DNA from: Candidatus Adamsella avium
Lineage (GTDB): Bacteria; Cyanobacteriota; Vampirovibrionia; Gastranaerophilales; CAJFVJ01
Reading direction: 5' to 3'
DNA length: 64,000 nucleotides
Assembly (NCBI GenBank): GCA_904420445.1
Contig: CAJFVJ010000003.1
Location: 863,998 to 927,997, forward strand
Part shown: positions 54,801-63,900 of the stretch, piece by piece
Layout: each line of letters opens with the position of its first letter
Position numbering within the stretch: position 1 is the stretch's first letter
Position numbers and translations under genes: made by a program
The notes under the pieces: model-generated
Database searches by the model: none
Told to the model about the DNA's origin: nothing
The model's input: the letters and a program-made list of their open reading frames with translations, nothing else

Positions 54801-55766
54801 TTATTTACACAATTTATATGTAAAATTTTTATCTTCTTCCATTCCCGAGTAAACGTCAAGATTTCGCAAAATGCGTTCCTTGCTGGTATTCTGTATATCT
54901 TTAAGAGAGGTTTCTCTAAACTCTGATGTTACAACGATACAGTTATCTTCATCCTTAAAAGTCATAAGCCTGTATGCATTGGGATATTGCACAAGCGACG
55001 GTGCCGCTGCGTGCAGCACATTATTTCTTATGGTTGCCTTAACACAATGATAGTGTCCTGATAGGACGGCAACTACATTTTTATGTTTGTCGAGAATTTC
55101 CAGATATTCATCACTGTTTACAACGTCATGCGTCCCCCCTTCGAAAGGAGGAACTACGGGATGGTGTTGGACTATGATTATTTTGTAGTTTTCGTTTGTT
55201 TTTAGTTTATTATCAAGCCAGACAAGCTGTTCTTTCGGGAAGAAACCATGTGCGCTGAGTTGAGCATCGATTACTCCGTCGAGGAATATAAACTTATACC
55301 CTTTTATGCTGTCCGTGATGTAGTAAGTATTTTTTCCTTCAGGTTTTATATGGGGGTAATGCTTTTTCATGGTGTTAATATAAAATCTTTTGGTTGAATT
55401 TCCGAGCAGACCGACGTCATGATTTCCGATGGCTATATAAAACGGAACTTTCAGTTGTTTTGAAGTTTTCAGAAAATTGAAAAAGTCTTTTTTAGACGGG
55501 CGGTTTATGTTATCTCCTGAGGAAACAATCGCATCAATATCCTTTAATGAGTTAATATCGTCTATTGCTGCCTGAAACAGTTCTCTTGACTCTCCATACA
55601 TCCTGCTGTCGATGTTTATAAGAACGGAATCATAGTGTATATCGCTGAGCTGAACGATTTTTAACTCTTGGGCGTTTGTTTGCCCGAAAACTTCCTGTAC
55701 AAAAACAAAAGCTAACATCAGCCAGCAGATAAAAATAAATTGTAAAAACCTTCTATTTATTAACAT
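54801..55766 (-). CDS. Exported calcineurin-like metallophosphoesterase
   Basis: 321 residues. A signal peptide (FLQFIFICWLMLAFVFVQEVFG) is followed by the full set of metal-site motifs: QLSDIHYD near 40, IVSSGDNIN near 85, AIGNHDVG near 115, VQHHPVV near 200 and LSGHYHC near 237. It would cleave phosphodiesters or phosphomonoesters in the periplasm; closest in layout to the Icc/purple-phosphatase-like group, but the substrate is unknown. It stands alone between the repeat region and etfA. Nothing unusual apart from isolation. Confidence 0.9.
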   Translation of the reverse strand: MLINRRFLQFIFICWLMLAFVFVQEVFGQTNAQELKIVQLSDIHYDSVLINIDSRMYGESRELFQAAIDDINSLKDIDAIVSSGDNINRPSKKDFFNFLKTSKQLKVPFYIAIGNHDVGLLGNSTKRFYINTMKKHYPHIKPEGKNTYYITDSIKGYKFIFLDGVIDAQLSAHGFFPKEQLVWLDNKLKTNENYKIIIVQHHPVVPPFEGGTHDVVNSDEYLEILDKHKNVVAVLSGHYHCVKATIRNNVLHAAAPSLVQYPNAYRLMTFKDEDNCIVVTSEFRETSLKDIQNTSKERILRNLDVYSGMEEDKNFTYKLCK

Positions 55767-55839
55767 ACAACCCCATTTTGTTAAGAAGTTTTAAGAACTT
55801 AAGATTAATTGCGCAATTTTTTTTTATCACCGTTCTTAT

Positions 55840-55917
55840 AAAAACAGAACTCCTCTATAAACTCCGTAATACTAATTCTATCCTAGACTCCCGTTATTAA
55901 TTTAACGGGTTTTTTTT
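55840..55917 (+). ncRNA. Possible short RNA ending at an orphan plus-strand terminator
   Basis: The hairpin CCCGTTA (55890-55896)/TAACGGG (55903-55909) followed by eight Ts is a textbook terminator, but only on the plus strand, where no gene precedes it. The 50 bases before it carry four C-rich motifs (ACTCCTC, ACTCCG, TCCTAG, ACTCCC) able to pair with Shine-Dalgarno sequences. The hairpin overlaps the 3' end of the opposite-strand etfA. The promoter is weak (TATAAA near 55837) and the 5' end is a guess. Confidence 0.3.
55890..55917 (+). terminator. Orphan plus-strand terminator overlapping the end of etfA
   Basis: Seven-base stem, six-base loop and eight Ts. On the etfA strand the same hairpin lacks a T tract and is only a 3'-end structure. 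Confidence 0.6.
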
Positions 55918-56909
55918 ATGTCTTTCAGTTTTTTTGTCAATGCAGGAACGACTTCAAAAACATCTCCTATTATGCCATAAGTCGCTATAGAAAAAACAGG
56001 CGCATGCGGGTCTGAATTTATTGCAATAATTGTGCCGCTTTGCTCCATTCCGACAGTATGCTGCACTGCCCCTGATATGCCGCAGGCGATATATAGTTTT
56101 GGTCTTATTGTTTTCCCTGTTTGTCCTACCTGTTCTGATACAGGACGCCACCCTGCGTCAACAACAGCACGGGAAGCAGCCACCGCACCTCCGAGAACAT
56201 CGGCAAGCTCTTCAAGAATTTTGAAGTTTTCTGCGTTTTTCATTCCTTTTCCGCCTGCGACCACAATATCAGCATTCTCTATTCCAGAGCTTTCAATATG
56301 TCTGATAAAATTCAAAATCTCAACGCTGTCTTTGGTATTTTCAAAGTTCAGCGGGAATTCCTCGACCGTTACGTTTGTTTCATGGTTCAAAGCCCCCATT
56401 GGCATTACTTTCGGGCGGACAGTTGCCATCTGTGGGAATGTTTTGCATAAGATTGTAGCCATAAGGTTACCGCCAAATGTCGGGCGTGTTGCAGCTAACT
56501 GTCCTTTATCGTTTATATCCAAGCCTGTGCAGTCAGCTGTCAGACCGGTGTTCAGGAGAGAAGAAATTCTCGGAGCCAAATCCCTCCCCTGTGTTGTTGC
56601 ACCAATAAGCACTATAGACGGTTTGACTTTGTTTATGATTTCAACGGCAGCCTTTGAAAAAAATTCTGTTGAGTAAGTTTCGAAATTTTTGTTTTTTGAA
56701 ATCAGAACTTTATCCGTGCCCGCTTTTGAGAGTTTAGAGATAATCTCCTCCAGATTCGTTTCAGGTGAAAGCAGAAGAACTGAAACAGGCTCGTTGTTGA
56801 GTTTTTTCTTGAGTTCGAGAGATTTTTCGACCAGCTCGAGAGTAACATCAGCGAGAGCCAGCTCGGGTGTCAGTTCTGCAACTATACATATACCTCTGTT
56901 TTCGTCCAT
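55902..56909 (-). CDS. etfA: Electron transfer flavoprotein, alpha subunit
   Basis: 335 residues. The C-terminal FAD domain contains WRPVSEQVGQTGKTI, LYIACGISGAVQH, GMEQSGTIIAIN and DPHAPVFSIATYGIIGDV, the EtfA signature; the N-terminal domain is Rossmann-like (VLIGATTQGRDLAPR). With EtfB it carries electrons between flavoenzymes and, in anaerobes, sometimes bifurcates them. It starts eight bases after etfB. No acyl-CoA dehydrogenase or lactate dehydrogenase partner is in the window, so the donor is unknown. Confidence 0.95.
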   Translation of the reverse strand: MDENRGICIVAELTPELALADVTLELVEKSLELKKKLNNEPVSVLLLSPETNLEEIISKLSKAGTDKVLISKNKNFETYSTEFFSKAAVEIINKVKPSIVLIGATTQGRDLAPRISSLLNTGLTADCTGLDINDKGQLAATRPTFGGNLMATILCKTFPQMATVRPKVMPMGALNHETNVTVEEFPLNFENTKDSVEILNFIRHIESSGIENADIVVAGGKGMKNAENFKILEELADVLGGAVAASRAVVDAGWRPVSEQVGQTGKTIRPKLYIACGISGAVQHTVGMEQSGTIIAINSDPHAPVFSIATYGIIGDVFEVVPALTKKLKDIKKTR

Positions 56910-56917
56910 AAAATCTC

Positions 56918-57706
56918 CTAGATAAAATTGCTCAATTTTTCTGCAATGATGTTTGTTATTTCTTCAGGGTTATTTGAGTAGTCAAAAAACTCGCATTCTT
57001 TCTGTCTTTGCGGTCTGAAGGCTTTTGACACATAAGTCGGTGAACCTGATATCCCTACCTCTTTTGGTGTTAGACCTGTATCAAGCAGGGAATAAGTTTC
57101 TATATCAGTATTATAAGCTTTTATTGTTCCTTTTATAGTAAATTTTCTCGGAACTTCTTTATTTTTTGTCACACACAGAACGCCTGGGAGCATCATCTTT
57201 ACCATTTGAGAGCCATAGTCAGTTTCTTTTTTGATTGTAACAGATGACTCATCAACATCTACCAGCTCTTTGACATAAGTTAGCTGAGGGAAATTCAGAT
57301 GTGCTGCGATACTCGGACCTGTTTGTGCAGTATCGCCGTCAATTGCGAATTGCCCGCAGATTATGAGGTCGACATCAGGAAATTTGTTCTTGATTATTGC
57401 TGAAAGTGTTTTGCTTGTTGCCTGAGTGTCTGCGCCTGCAAATTTTTTATCAGAGAGCAAAATTCCTCTGTCCGCTCCTGTTGCAATTGCACGTTTGAGT
57501 ATATCTTTTGCCTGATGAGGTCCCATTGTGAGTGCTGTTATTTCTGAAGAGGGGAATTTATCTTTTATTTTCAAAGCCAGTTCGAGGGCATAAGAATCAT
57601 AAGGATTTAGTATGCTTTCGACTCCTTCTCTTATAATGGTATTGTTTTCGCTCCATTTTATATCCGAAGTGTCCGGCACCTGTTTTATGCAAACGACTAT
57701 TTTCAT
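56918..57706 (-). CDS. etfB: Electron transfer flavoprotein, beta subunit
   Basis: 262 residues. IVVCIKQVPDTSD at the start, NPYDSYALELALKIKD near 36 and CGQFAIDGDTAQTGPSIAAHL near 120 are family signatures, the last binding AMP or a second FAD. Whether it is the bifurcating type cannot be decided by eye. The start follows AGAGGAAAAAGT, which comes directly after a terminator hairpin and leaves no room for a promoter, so expression depends on read-through from the transporter gene upstream or a promoter within it. Confidence 0.95.
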   Translation of the reverse strand: MKIVVCIKQVPDTSDIKWSENNTIIREGVESILNPYDSYALELALKIKDKFPSSEITALTMGPHQAKDILKRAIATGADRGILLSDKKFAGADTQATSKTLSAIIKNKFPDVDLIICGQFAIDGDTAQTGPSIAAHLNFPQLTYVKELVDVDESSVTIKKETDYGSQMVKMMLPGVLCVTKNKEVPRKFTIKGTIKAYNTDIETYSLLDTGLTPKEVGISGSPTYVSKAFRPQRQKECEFFDYSNNPEEITNIIAEKLSNFI

Positions 57707-57724
57707 ACTTTTTCCTCTAAGATA

Positions 57725-57758
57725 AAACCCGATTTAATTTTAACATTAAATCGGGTTT
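57725..57758. terminator. Hairpin between the transporter gene and etfB
   Basis: AAACCCGATTTAAT and ATTAAATCGGGTTT pair perfectly over 14 bases across a six-base loop. The T tract is short (TTTTATC) on the minus strand, so termination may be partial, letting some transcripts reach etfBA. Confidence 0.75.
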
Positions 57759-57783
57759 TTAAGAAATTACCGTTTCGGTCAGA

Positions 57784-59121
57784 TTATCTCAAGTATCTGA
57801 GGTAGAGATATGCAGAACTCAGAACTAATGAGATAAGCGTAACCAGAGCGCCATATTTCATAAATCTCATGAAGGTAATCGGATAGCCTTTTGTTGCAGC
57901 TGTTTCGCTGACAAGCACATTAGCAGCAGCACCGATAATCGTAAGGTTACCCCCGAGGCAAGCCCCCAAAGACAGCGCCCACCATAACGGATGGTGTCCT
58001 TCTCCCGTATAAGGCAGCGTGTGTTGAACTTCGGCAATAAGAGGAGCCATTGTTGCTGTGTACGGAATATTGTCGATAACGCCGGAAAGAATTCCCGACC
58101 CCCACAAAATCAGCATGCAGGCAGCTTCGAGGCTTCCATGAGTAAATTTAATCAGCTGGTCGGCAAGATAGCTTATGCCTCCTGTTGCTTCAAGACCGCC
58201 GATTATTATGAACAAGCCGATGAAGAAGAAAATAGTGAGCCATTCAACGTCTTTATAAATTTCTTTAGGTTTTTCAAACAAAAGAAGGAAACTGGCACCA
58301 GCAACAGCAAACACATAAGATGCAATATGCGTTTTGTCATGAGTAACAAAACCGATTATGACAAGAGCAAGAGTAATAAGTGAGCGAATCATAAGCCCTT
58401 TGTCAGTTATTGTTGCAGAGTTATCAAGGTTTGCAACGTGTTCCATTTTTTCTTTTGACGCTTTGAGGCTTTTTCTGAACAGAAACATCAACACAAGAGT
58501 ACTGACAATAAAGATTATGGCGACTATACATGTCAGTTCGTTTACGAAATCCATAAAACTCAACCCTGCTCTAGAGCCGATTATAATATTCGGCGGATCG
58601 CCGATGAGCGTTGCAGTACCTCCGATGTTTGAGGCAAAGACTTCCGTAATGAGGAAAGGAACGGGGTCTGTTTCGAACTCCCTTGCGATAATAAACGTAA
58701 TAGGCATCATAAGCACAACAGTTGTCACATTATCGAGGAACGCCGAGGCTACAGCCGTAAATCCTGCAAGCGCTAATAAAACCAGTTTCGGATGTCCTTT
58801 GGTGAGTTTTAGCAATTCGATTGCCATCCAGTTGAACACACCGCTCTGGCTTGTGATATGAACGATTATCATCATGCCTATCAGGAGGAATATAACGTCA
58901 AATGCGACATATTCAAACACTGATTTCACATAAACAATGTTTCCTCCCACTTCTTTCAATTCTCCCTGAAACGGAAGAAGTCCGAGAAGAAGGGTTATAG
59001 AAGCACCGATTAGTGCTACTACAGATTTTTGAATTTTTTCGGTTGCAATAAGAATATAAGCAATTAGCAAAATCGCCCCCGATATGACCATTCCATGGTC
59101 AGCAACAAATTGGTGAAGCAT
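57784..59121 (-). CDS. ArsB/NhaD-family ion transporter
   Basis: 445 residues with about eleven membrane segments. The family motif NIGGTATLIGDPPNIIIGS near residue 165 and a second one near the C-terminus (SLGACLGGNLTIIGAAANV) mark the ion transporter superfamily that includes ArsB arsenite pumps, NhaD Na+/H+ antiporters and the eukaryotic P protein. Without arsRC neighbours and beside a Na+-coupled metabolism, Na+/H+ exchange is an attractive guess, but the substrate is not proven. It is divergent from pyk, with 131 bases between. Confidence 0.85.
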   Translation of the reverse strand: MLHQFVADHGMVISGAILLIAYILIATEKIQKSVVALIGASITLLLGLLPFQGELKEVGGNIVYVKSVFEYVAFDVIFLLIGMMIIVHITSQSGVFNWMAIELLKLTKGHPKLVLLALAGFTAVASAFLDNVTTVVLMMPITFIIAREFETDPVPFLITEVFASNIGGTATLIGDPPNIIIGSRAGLSFMDFVNELTCIVAIIFIVSTLVLMFLFRKSLKASKEKMEHVANLDNSATITDKGLMIRSLITLALVIIGFVTHDKTHIASYVFAVAGASFLLLFEKPKEIYKDVEWLTIFFFIGLFIIIGGLEATGGISYLADQLIKFTHGSLEAACMLILWGSGILSGVIDNIPYTATMAPLIAEVQHTLPYTGEGHHPLWWALSLGACLGGNLTIIGAAANVLVSETAATKGYPITFMRFMKYGALVTLISLVLSSAYLYLRYLR

Positions 59122-59258
59122 AAAATAATCCTCTCCTGATTGATTAGTACTTTATATAAATAATATTACAAATATGAAGAATTTAATATTGTTCATGTTC
59201 TTTTTTTGCTATAAATTTATTATAAGAAGAAATCAGATTAGAAAAAGGTATTTTGATT

Positions 59259-60713
59259 ATGGATCATACAAAAACAAAAATCGTATCTACAATCGGACCT
59301 GCATCAGAAGCAGAAGATAAAATCAGAGAGCTTGTAAAAGCAGGCGTAAGCATTTTTAGATTGAACACTTCTCATGACAAAGAAGAAGTCCACAAAAAAA
59401 GAATTGAAACTATCAGAAAAGTATCAGCTGAATTGAAAACAACAGTCGGTGTTCTGGTTGATTTGCAAGGACCGAAAATCCGTGTAGGAAATTTGAAAGA
59501 ACCAAAACAGCTTGAAAACGGACAAATTGTAAAATTAAAACCGAGCATAGAAGAGGAAGAAGGTTTTATTCCCGTTGACTATTTCGGTATTGTTGAAGAC
59601 GTGGCAAAAGGCGATAGAATACTTCTTGATGACGGTAAGCTCGAGCTCAGAGTTGTATCAACTCATGGAACTTATCTGACAGCAGAAGTTGTCCACGGCG
59701 GATTGCTCAAGAAAAGAAAAGGTTTGAACATCCCAGGGTCAACAGCAAGCTTATCAGCAGTAACAGAAAGAGATGTTCACTTCATAAAATTTGCCGTTGA
59801 GAACAATGCTGATTATGTTGCATTATCTTTTGTCAGAGAAAGAGATGATATTCTCAAAGCAAAACAATATATCAAAGATTTTGGCGGCAATATTCCTGTT
59901 GTTGCAAAGATTGAAAAACCGCAGGCAGTCAAAAATCTCAATGCCATAATTACGGCTGCTGATGCTGTTATGGTAGCAAGAGGCGATTTGGGCATCGAAC
60001 TTTCAATCGAAGAAGTTCCTATCGTCCAAAAACAAATTGTAAAAGAAGCAAATGCACAGAGAAAAGGAGTTATCGTTGCAACTCAAATGCTTGAGTCAAT
60101 GATAGAACAGCCGCTTCCTACAAGAGCAGAAGCAAGCGACGTTGCAAATGCTATTATCGATGGTGCTGATGCTGTTATGTTATCAGGAGAAACAGCAATG
60201 GGTGCTTACCCTGTAGAAGCTGTATCAATGATGACAACTATCGCAGGCAGTTTAGAGAAAAGCAAGTGCTTGCATCTCAATCATTATGTACACTCACATG
60301 AAGTATATGATTTGGATTCACAGGCAATTTGCTCTGCTATTATTCAAATGCTTGATGCTGTTGAAGTCAGTGCAATTGTAGCTTTCACAAAAACAGGTTA
60401 TACAGCAAGAATGCTCTCGAAAGCAAAACCATCCGTACCGATTATTGCATTCACTCATGACCAGACTGTCTGCAACAGATTGAATTTGTTCTGGGATGTA
60501 TATCCGAGAGTAATCAGCGAGAAAAAGATGAAAGCAACCGACCTGCTCGCAAAAGTTGATGAAATCCTCATTAAAGAAAAATCCTTGAATGCAGGGGATA
60601 AGGTTCTTATTACAGGCGGTATGTCATTCATCAGCTCAAAAATAGGAAGAACAAACTTTATCAAACTGCATCAAATCGGTGCTACTTCAACTATTTATGC
60701 AAAAGGTGAGTAA
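59259..60713 (+). CDS. pyk: Pyruvate kinase
   Basis: 484 residues from ATG 59259, ten bases after AAAAAGG; a TTG at 59253 is closer but less likely. Motifs: TIGPASEAEDKI near the N-terminus, LVDLQGPKIRVG near 67, KIEKPQAVKNL near 215, MVARGDLGIEL near 240 and DGADAVMLSGETAMGAYP near 310. The C-terminal domain is normal, without the extra PEP-utiliser domain of some bacteria. It makes pyruvate and ATP from PEP, in parallel with the PEP carboxykinase/oxaloacetate decarboxylase route at the start of the window. Confidence 0.97.
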   Translation: MDHTKTKIVSTIGPASEAEDKIRELVKAGVSIFRLNTSHDKEEVHKKRIETIRKVSAELKTTVGVLVDLQGPKIRVGNLKEPKQLENGQIVKLKPSIEEEEGFIPVDYFGIVEDVAKGDRILLDDGKLELRVVSTHGTYLTAEVVHGGLLKKRKGLNIPGSTASLSAVTERDVHFIKFAVENNADYVALSFVRERDDILKAKQYIKDFGGNIPVVAKIEKPQAVKNLNAIITAADAVMVARGDLGIELSIEEVPIVQKQIVKEANAQRKGVIVATQMLESMIEQPLPTRAEASDVANAIIDGADAVMLSGETAMGAYPVEAVSMMTTIAGSLEKSKCLHLNHYVHSHEVYDLDSQAICSAIIQMLDAVEVSAIVAFTKTGYTARMLSKAKPSVPIIAFTHDQTVCNRLNLFWDVYPRVISEKKMKATDLLAKVDEILIKEKSLNAGDKVLITGGMSFISSKIGRTNFIKLHQIGATSTIYAKGE

Positions 60714-60737
60714 GCTCATCAAAATTTTAGATTTAAA

Positions 60738-60762
60738 AAGCAGGCTTTCAGCCTGCTTTTTT
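60738..60762 (+). terminator. Intrinsic terminator of pyk
   Basis: AAGCAGGCT pairs with AGCCTGCTT across TTC and is followed by Ts. It lies 24 bases after the pyk stop. Confidence 0.9.
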
Positions 60763-60774
60763 GTTGATTTATTG

Positions 60775-62436
60775 TTATTTAGCTCTTATTTTTTCAAGAA
60801 TATCTGCTAATTCTTCAGATTGCTCGCTTAACTCAGCGACTGATTCCCCGCGCATGAATAAACCGGGTCTTGTTTTCATGCGTATTGATTTTTCAAACTC
60901 TTCAGGTGCTGCGTCGTATACTGCCTGCATTGAGCCTGGATATTCCATCATATGACAAACCGGAGGCTGCCCATTTTTGTTACGTTTAAGCAGGGCTTTT
61001 TTGAATTCCTCCGGAGCTAATTCGGCTGTTAATGACAGCGCTTCAGGATTTCTATACATAGCATGAACAGGAGTATTTCCGTCATTATTTTTCATAAGCA
61101 AAGCTTTTTTGAACTCTTTCGGGGCTGATTCGCTGATTATCTTAAGTGATTCCGGAGATTTAGCGGCAAGATGGACAAGGGTATCACCGTCGTTATTTTT
61201 TTGAGTAATCAGTTGTTTAAATATCTCAGGAGTTGTTTTTGCACCCAGCACAAGCAAGTCCTCAGAATTAAATTTTCTTGTCATGCTATGAAGCGTAGTT
61301 TCTTTTACGGAGTACCAGTGTTTGTGAACTGTAGAAATCGCCTCTCCGAATTGCTCCGGTGCATTTTCGGCCATAAATGCGGCAGCTTCGATGTTTTCTT
61401 TATCTATTTGATAATCATCTGCATTTGGTGTATCAAAGTCAGCGACCCTCGTTACATAATCAACGGGAGTCCAACCGTAGTTATCTTTGGTAGAAACGGT
61501 TTGTTTGAACTCTTTTGGAGCCTGTTTGGCAATTATTTCGAGAATTTCTTTGTTCTTATCCGCAAGATGTACGGGAGTATACCCTTGCTCATCCTGCATT
61601 AAGACAGCCTGTTTGAACTCATCCGGGGCATATTTTGCTATTACTTTAAGAGAATTTGGATTTTTATCCAAAACAGCCTCATGAAGCGGAGTTTTTCCGT
61701 TTTTGTCTTTTAAGATAATTGACTCCCTGAAACTCTCCGGATCATAACTTCCTATTATCCAGAGAAACACGGGTGATTTAACGACAGCACGGTGAACAGG
61801 AGTCAAACCTTCATCATTTTGTATTGATACAGCTTGTTTAAACTCATCAGGGGCATGTTCGGCAAATATGGAAAGAGCTGAAATATTATTAGTATTTGCT
61901 GCAATATGAAGAGGTGTATTCCCGTCTTTATCCTGAGCAAAGACGGAGTTTTTGAATTCATCAGGTGACTTCTTTGCCATCATTTCAAAAGCTTGCTCAT
62001 CATTGTTGAGCAATGAATAATGAACAGGCGTCCTTCCTTCGTCATTTTGTATTGATACAGCCTGATTGAACTCATCAGGGGCATGTTCGGCAAATATGGA
62101 AAGAGCTGAAGTATTGTTAGTATCTGCTGCAATATGAATCGGAGTATTCCCATCTTCATCCTGAGTTAAGACATTTTTCTTGAATTCATCAGGAGAGTCT
62201 TTTGCCATCATTTCAAGAGATTCATCATCATATAAAAATATGTGAAATACTTCATCATGAACAGGTGTAGAATGACCTTTGAAAGAGAGGTTAACAAAGC
62301 TCTGCATCTGCTCAAGCGAAGGAGTTGAGGCAGGCTGTGTTTGAGTCTGCACAGGCTGAGAGCTGTGTTTTTGAGGCGCAGAAAACAGTTGAGTGTTATA
62401 TTTAAATCCGATAGAGTTTATACGTGAGATGTTCAT
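60775..62436 (-). CDS. Ankyrin-like repeat protein with APDEF repeats
   Basis: 553 residues. After an N-terminal FG-like motif (INSIGFKYN), a Gln/Pro/Thr-rich linker and a second motif (NLSFKG at 49-54), about twelve ankyrin-like repeats of 36-38 residues follow. Each contains G-x-TPVH or TPLHxA and ends in APDEFKQAV-like sequence. Residues 94-139 and 170-215 are nearly identical, a recent in-gene duplication with a 76-residue period. There is no signal peptide or membrane helix. Ankyrin repeats bind proteins; the target is unknown, and effector or scaffold roles are both possible. Translation starts behind AAGGGGGC. The gene stands alone. Confidence 0.85.
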   Translation of the reverse strand: MNISRINSIGFKYNTQLFSAPQKHSSQPVQTQTQPASTPSLEQMQSFVNLSFKGHSTPVHDEVFHIFLYDDESLEMMAKDSPDEFKKNVLTQDEDGNTPIHIAADTNNTSALSIFAEHAPDEFNQAVSIQNDEGRTPVHYSLLNNDEQAFEMMAKKSPDEFKNSVFAQDKDGNTPLHIAANTNNISALSIFAEHAPDEFKQAVSIQNDEGLTPVHRAVVKSPVFLWIIGSYDPESFRESIILKDKNGKTPLHEAVLDKNPNSLKVIAKYAPDEFKQAVLMQDEQGYTPVHLADKNKEILEIIAKQAPKEFKQTVSTKDNYGWTPVDYVTRVADFDTPNADDYQIDKENIEAAAFMAENAPEQFGEAISTVHKHWYSVKETTLHSMTRKFNSEDLLVLGAKTTPEIFKQLITQKNNDGDTLVHLAAKSPESLKIISESAPKEFKKALLMKNNDGNTPVHAMYRNPEALSLTAELAPEEFKKALLKRNKNGQPPVCHMMEYPGSMQAVYDAAPEEFEKSIRMKTRPGLFMRGESVAELSEQSEELADILEKIRAK

Positions 62437-62580
62437 ATTTGCCCCCTTATTTTTGCATATAGTGCTTAAAGTTCGAGAAGCTTCAAATATGACAGATTGA
62501 GAAATGAGGGGTAATAAAATTTAACAAATCTATTATGTTTGTTTTCTTCGATAAACGCAGTTCAAATATAACGACTGTTT

Positions 62581-63900
62581 TTATGATGTTTTCAATTCTG
62601 AAGAAACTTCTTCAGGAATTTCGCCATGAGATGTTTTTCCCCAGTCCATCGAACGCTTAACAAAAATTATTTTGAACACAATAAATATAACTATCGGAGT
62701 CCATAAAGTTACCAGATAAACACCCGTTTCAGCGGACTGTTTGATTGTCTGCCAGATTGAGAGCTTATTGTATTTACGCAAACTATAAAGAAGACCTACA
62801 AAGAAAAATACACCTACAACACCTATCATCATGAAAGATGACAACATGTGATTCGGGTTTCCGTCGATAAACCAAACACTCTGCAGGGCACACTCTGAAA
62901 TCAGCCACACAGGCAGAAGAAATTCGGCAATGTAAGCATACATATCAAGACTCACACGAATAGACATATCTTTTGAGAAAAGAACATCGATGAAATAATC
63001 CAAATAACGTCTGATGCTTCCCTCAACCCAGCGTCTTCTCTGTCTTATGAGCGGGAAAAAGTCTTTTACACCCTCTTCATACACGCATACATCACGGCAG
63101 AAACGAATATCCCATCCCTTCAAATGCAATCTTGTCGATAAATCAAGGTCATCAACGATTGTATAATTATTCCACCCGTCGACATCCTCTATGGCTTCAC
63201 GTTTTATCAGTTCGCCGTTGCCTCTGAGTTCGACGGCACCTTTGATTGCATCACGCCCGAACTGGAAATAAGCATCAAGAACATACTCATTGTCCTGACA
63301 GCGGGTAAGAAAATTGTGTTCTCGATTTGAAATCACTTTCCTTGCCTGAACAGCACCCACTTCCTTCGGAGCGAGATTGGGAATTATTTTTTTCAGAAAA
63401 TCTGGTTCCACCCGTGCATCTGCATCAAACACACAAATAACATCACCTTTTGCTATTTCAAAAGCGTCATTCAACACGGCTGATTTGCCTGGGAAGGCCT
63501 CTTTGTCACGTATCAGCGCTTTAACTCTCGAGTTTTGTTTTTCAAGCTCAAGAAGAACTTCTGCTGTTTTATCATCGCTTCTGTCATCTATAACAATAAT
63601 TTCATAATAATCATAGTCAATAGAAGAAATATTCTTCACTGTTTCAGCAATAACAGCCTGCTCATTATGAGCAGGTATCATAATTGTCACAAACGGACGA
63701 TAAGACTCATCAAGTTTAGGCGGATTTTTTTTGTTTTTTCTGCGCTGGTGTCTTTCTGCTATATTAAACAAAATAGTGTAAGCTATGATAAATCCGAGTA
63801 TCAACACTAACGCAGGATACTTCGGCACATATATCGGGAAAGTTATCAAGAACGTCCACAGAACAAGTATTATTATAAGTAATGTTATTCTATCTCTCAC
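62581..63900 (-). CDS. Membrane glycosyltransferase family 2, processive type
   Basis: 439 residues. Two N-terminal membrane helices, a GT2 catalytic domain with IIVIDDRSDD near 115, VFDADARVEP near 155, a catalytic VDDLDLSTRL near 250 and IRQRRRWVEGSIRR near 286 (the QxxRW product-binding motif of processive synthases), then three or more C-terminal membrane helices. It resembles poly-N-acetylglucosamine, hyaluronan or cellulose synthases; the sugar is unknown. Transfer to growing polysaccharide at the inner membrane, with export through its own channel, is likely. No exopolysaccharide partners lie nearby. Beyond its start, 63901-64000 shows no feature. Confidence 0.9.
   Translation of the reverse strand: MRDRITLLIIILVLWTFLITFPIYVPKYPALVLILGFIIAYTILFNIAERHQRRKNKKNPPKLDESYRPFVTIMIPAHNEQAVIAETVKNISSIDYDYYEIIVIDDRSDDKTAEVLLELEKQNSRVKALIRDKEAFPGKSAVLNDAFEIAKGDVICVFDADARVEPDFLKKIIPNLAPKEVGAVQARKVISNREHNFLTRCQDNEYVLDAYFQFGRDAIKGAVELRGNGELIKREAIEDVDGWNNYTIVDDLDLSTRLHLKGWDIRFCRDVCVYEEGVKDFFPLIRQRRRWVEGSIRRYLDYFIDVLFSKDMSIRVSLDMYAYIAEFLLPVWLISECALQSVWFIDGNPNHMLSSFMMIGVVGVFFFVGLLYSLRKYNKLSIWQTIKQSAETGVYLVTLWTPIVIFIVFKIIFVKRSMDWGKTSHGEIPEEVSSELKTS

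Noticed and set aside
56032-56676. 214-codon plus-strand ORF inside etfA
   Set aside because: Shadow frame opposite a signature-rich EtfA; no ribosome site or domain.
57784-59121. Arsenite efflux pump
   Set aside because: Family allows it, but there is no arsR, arsC or arsA nearby; kept as ArsB/NhaD-type transporter of unproven substrate.
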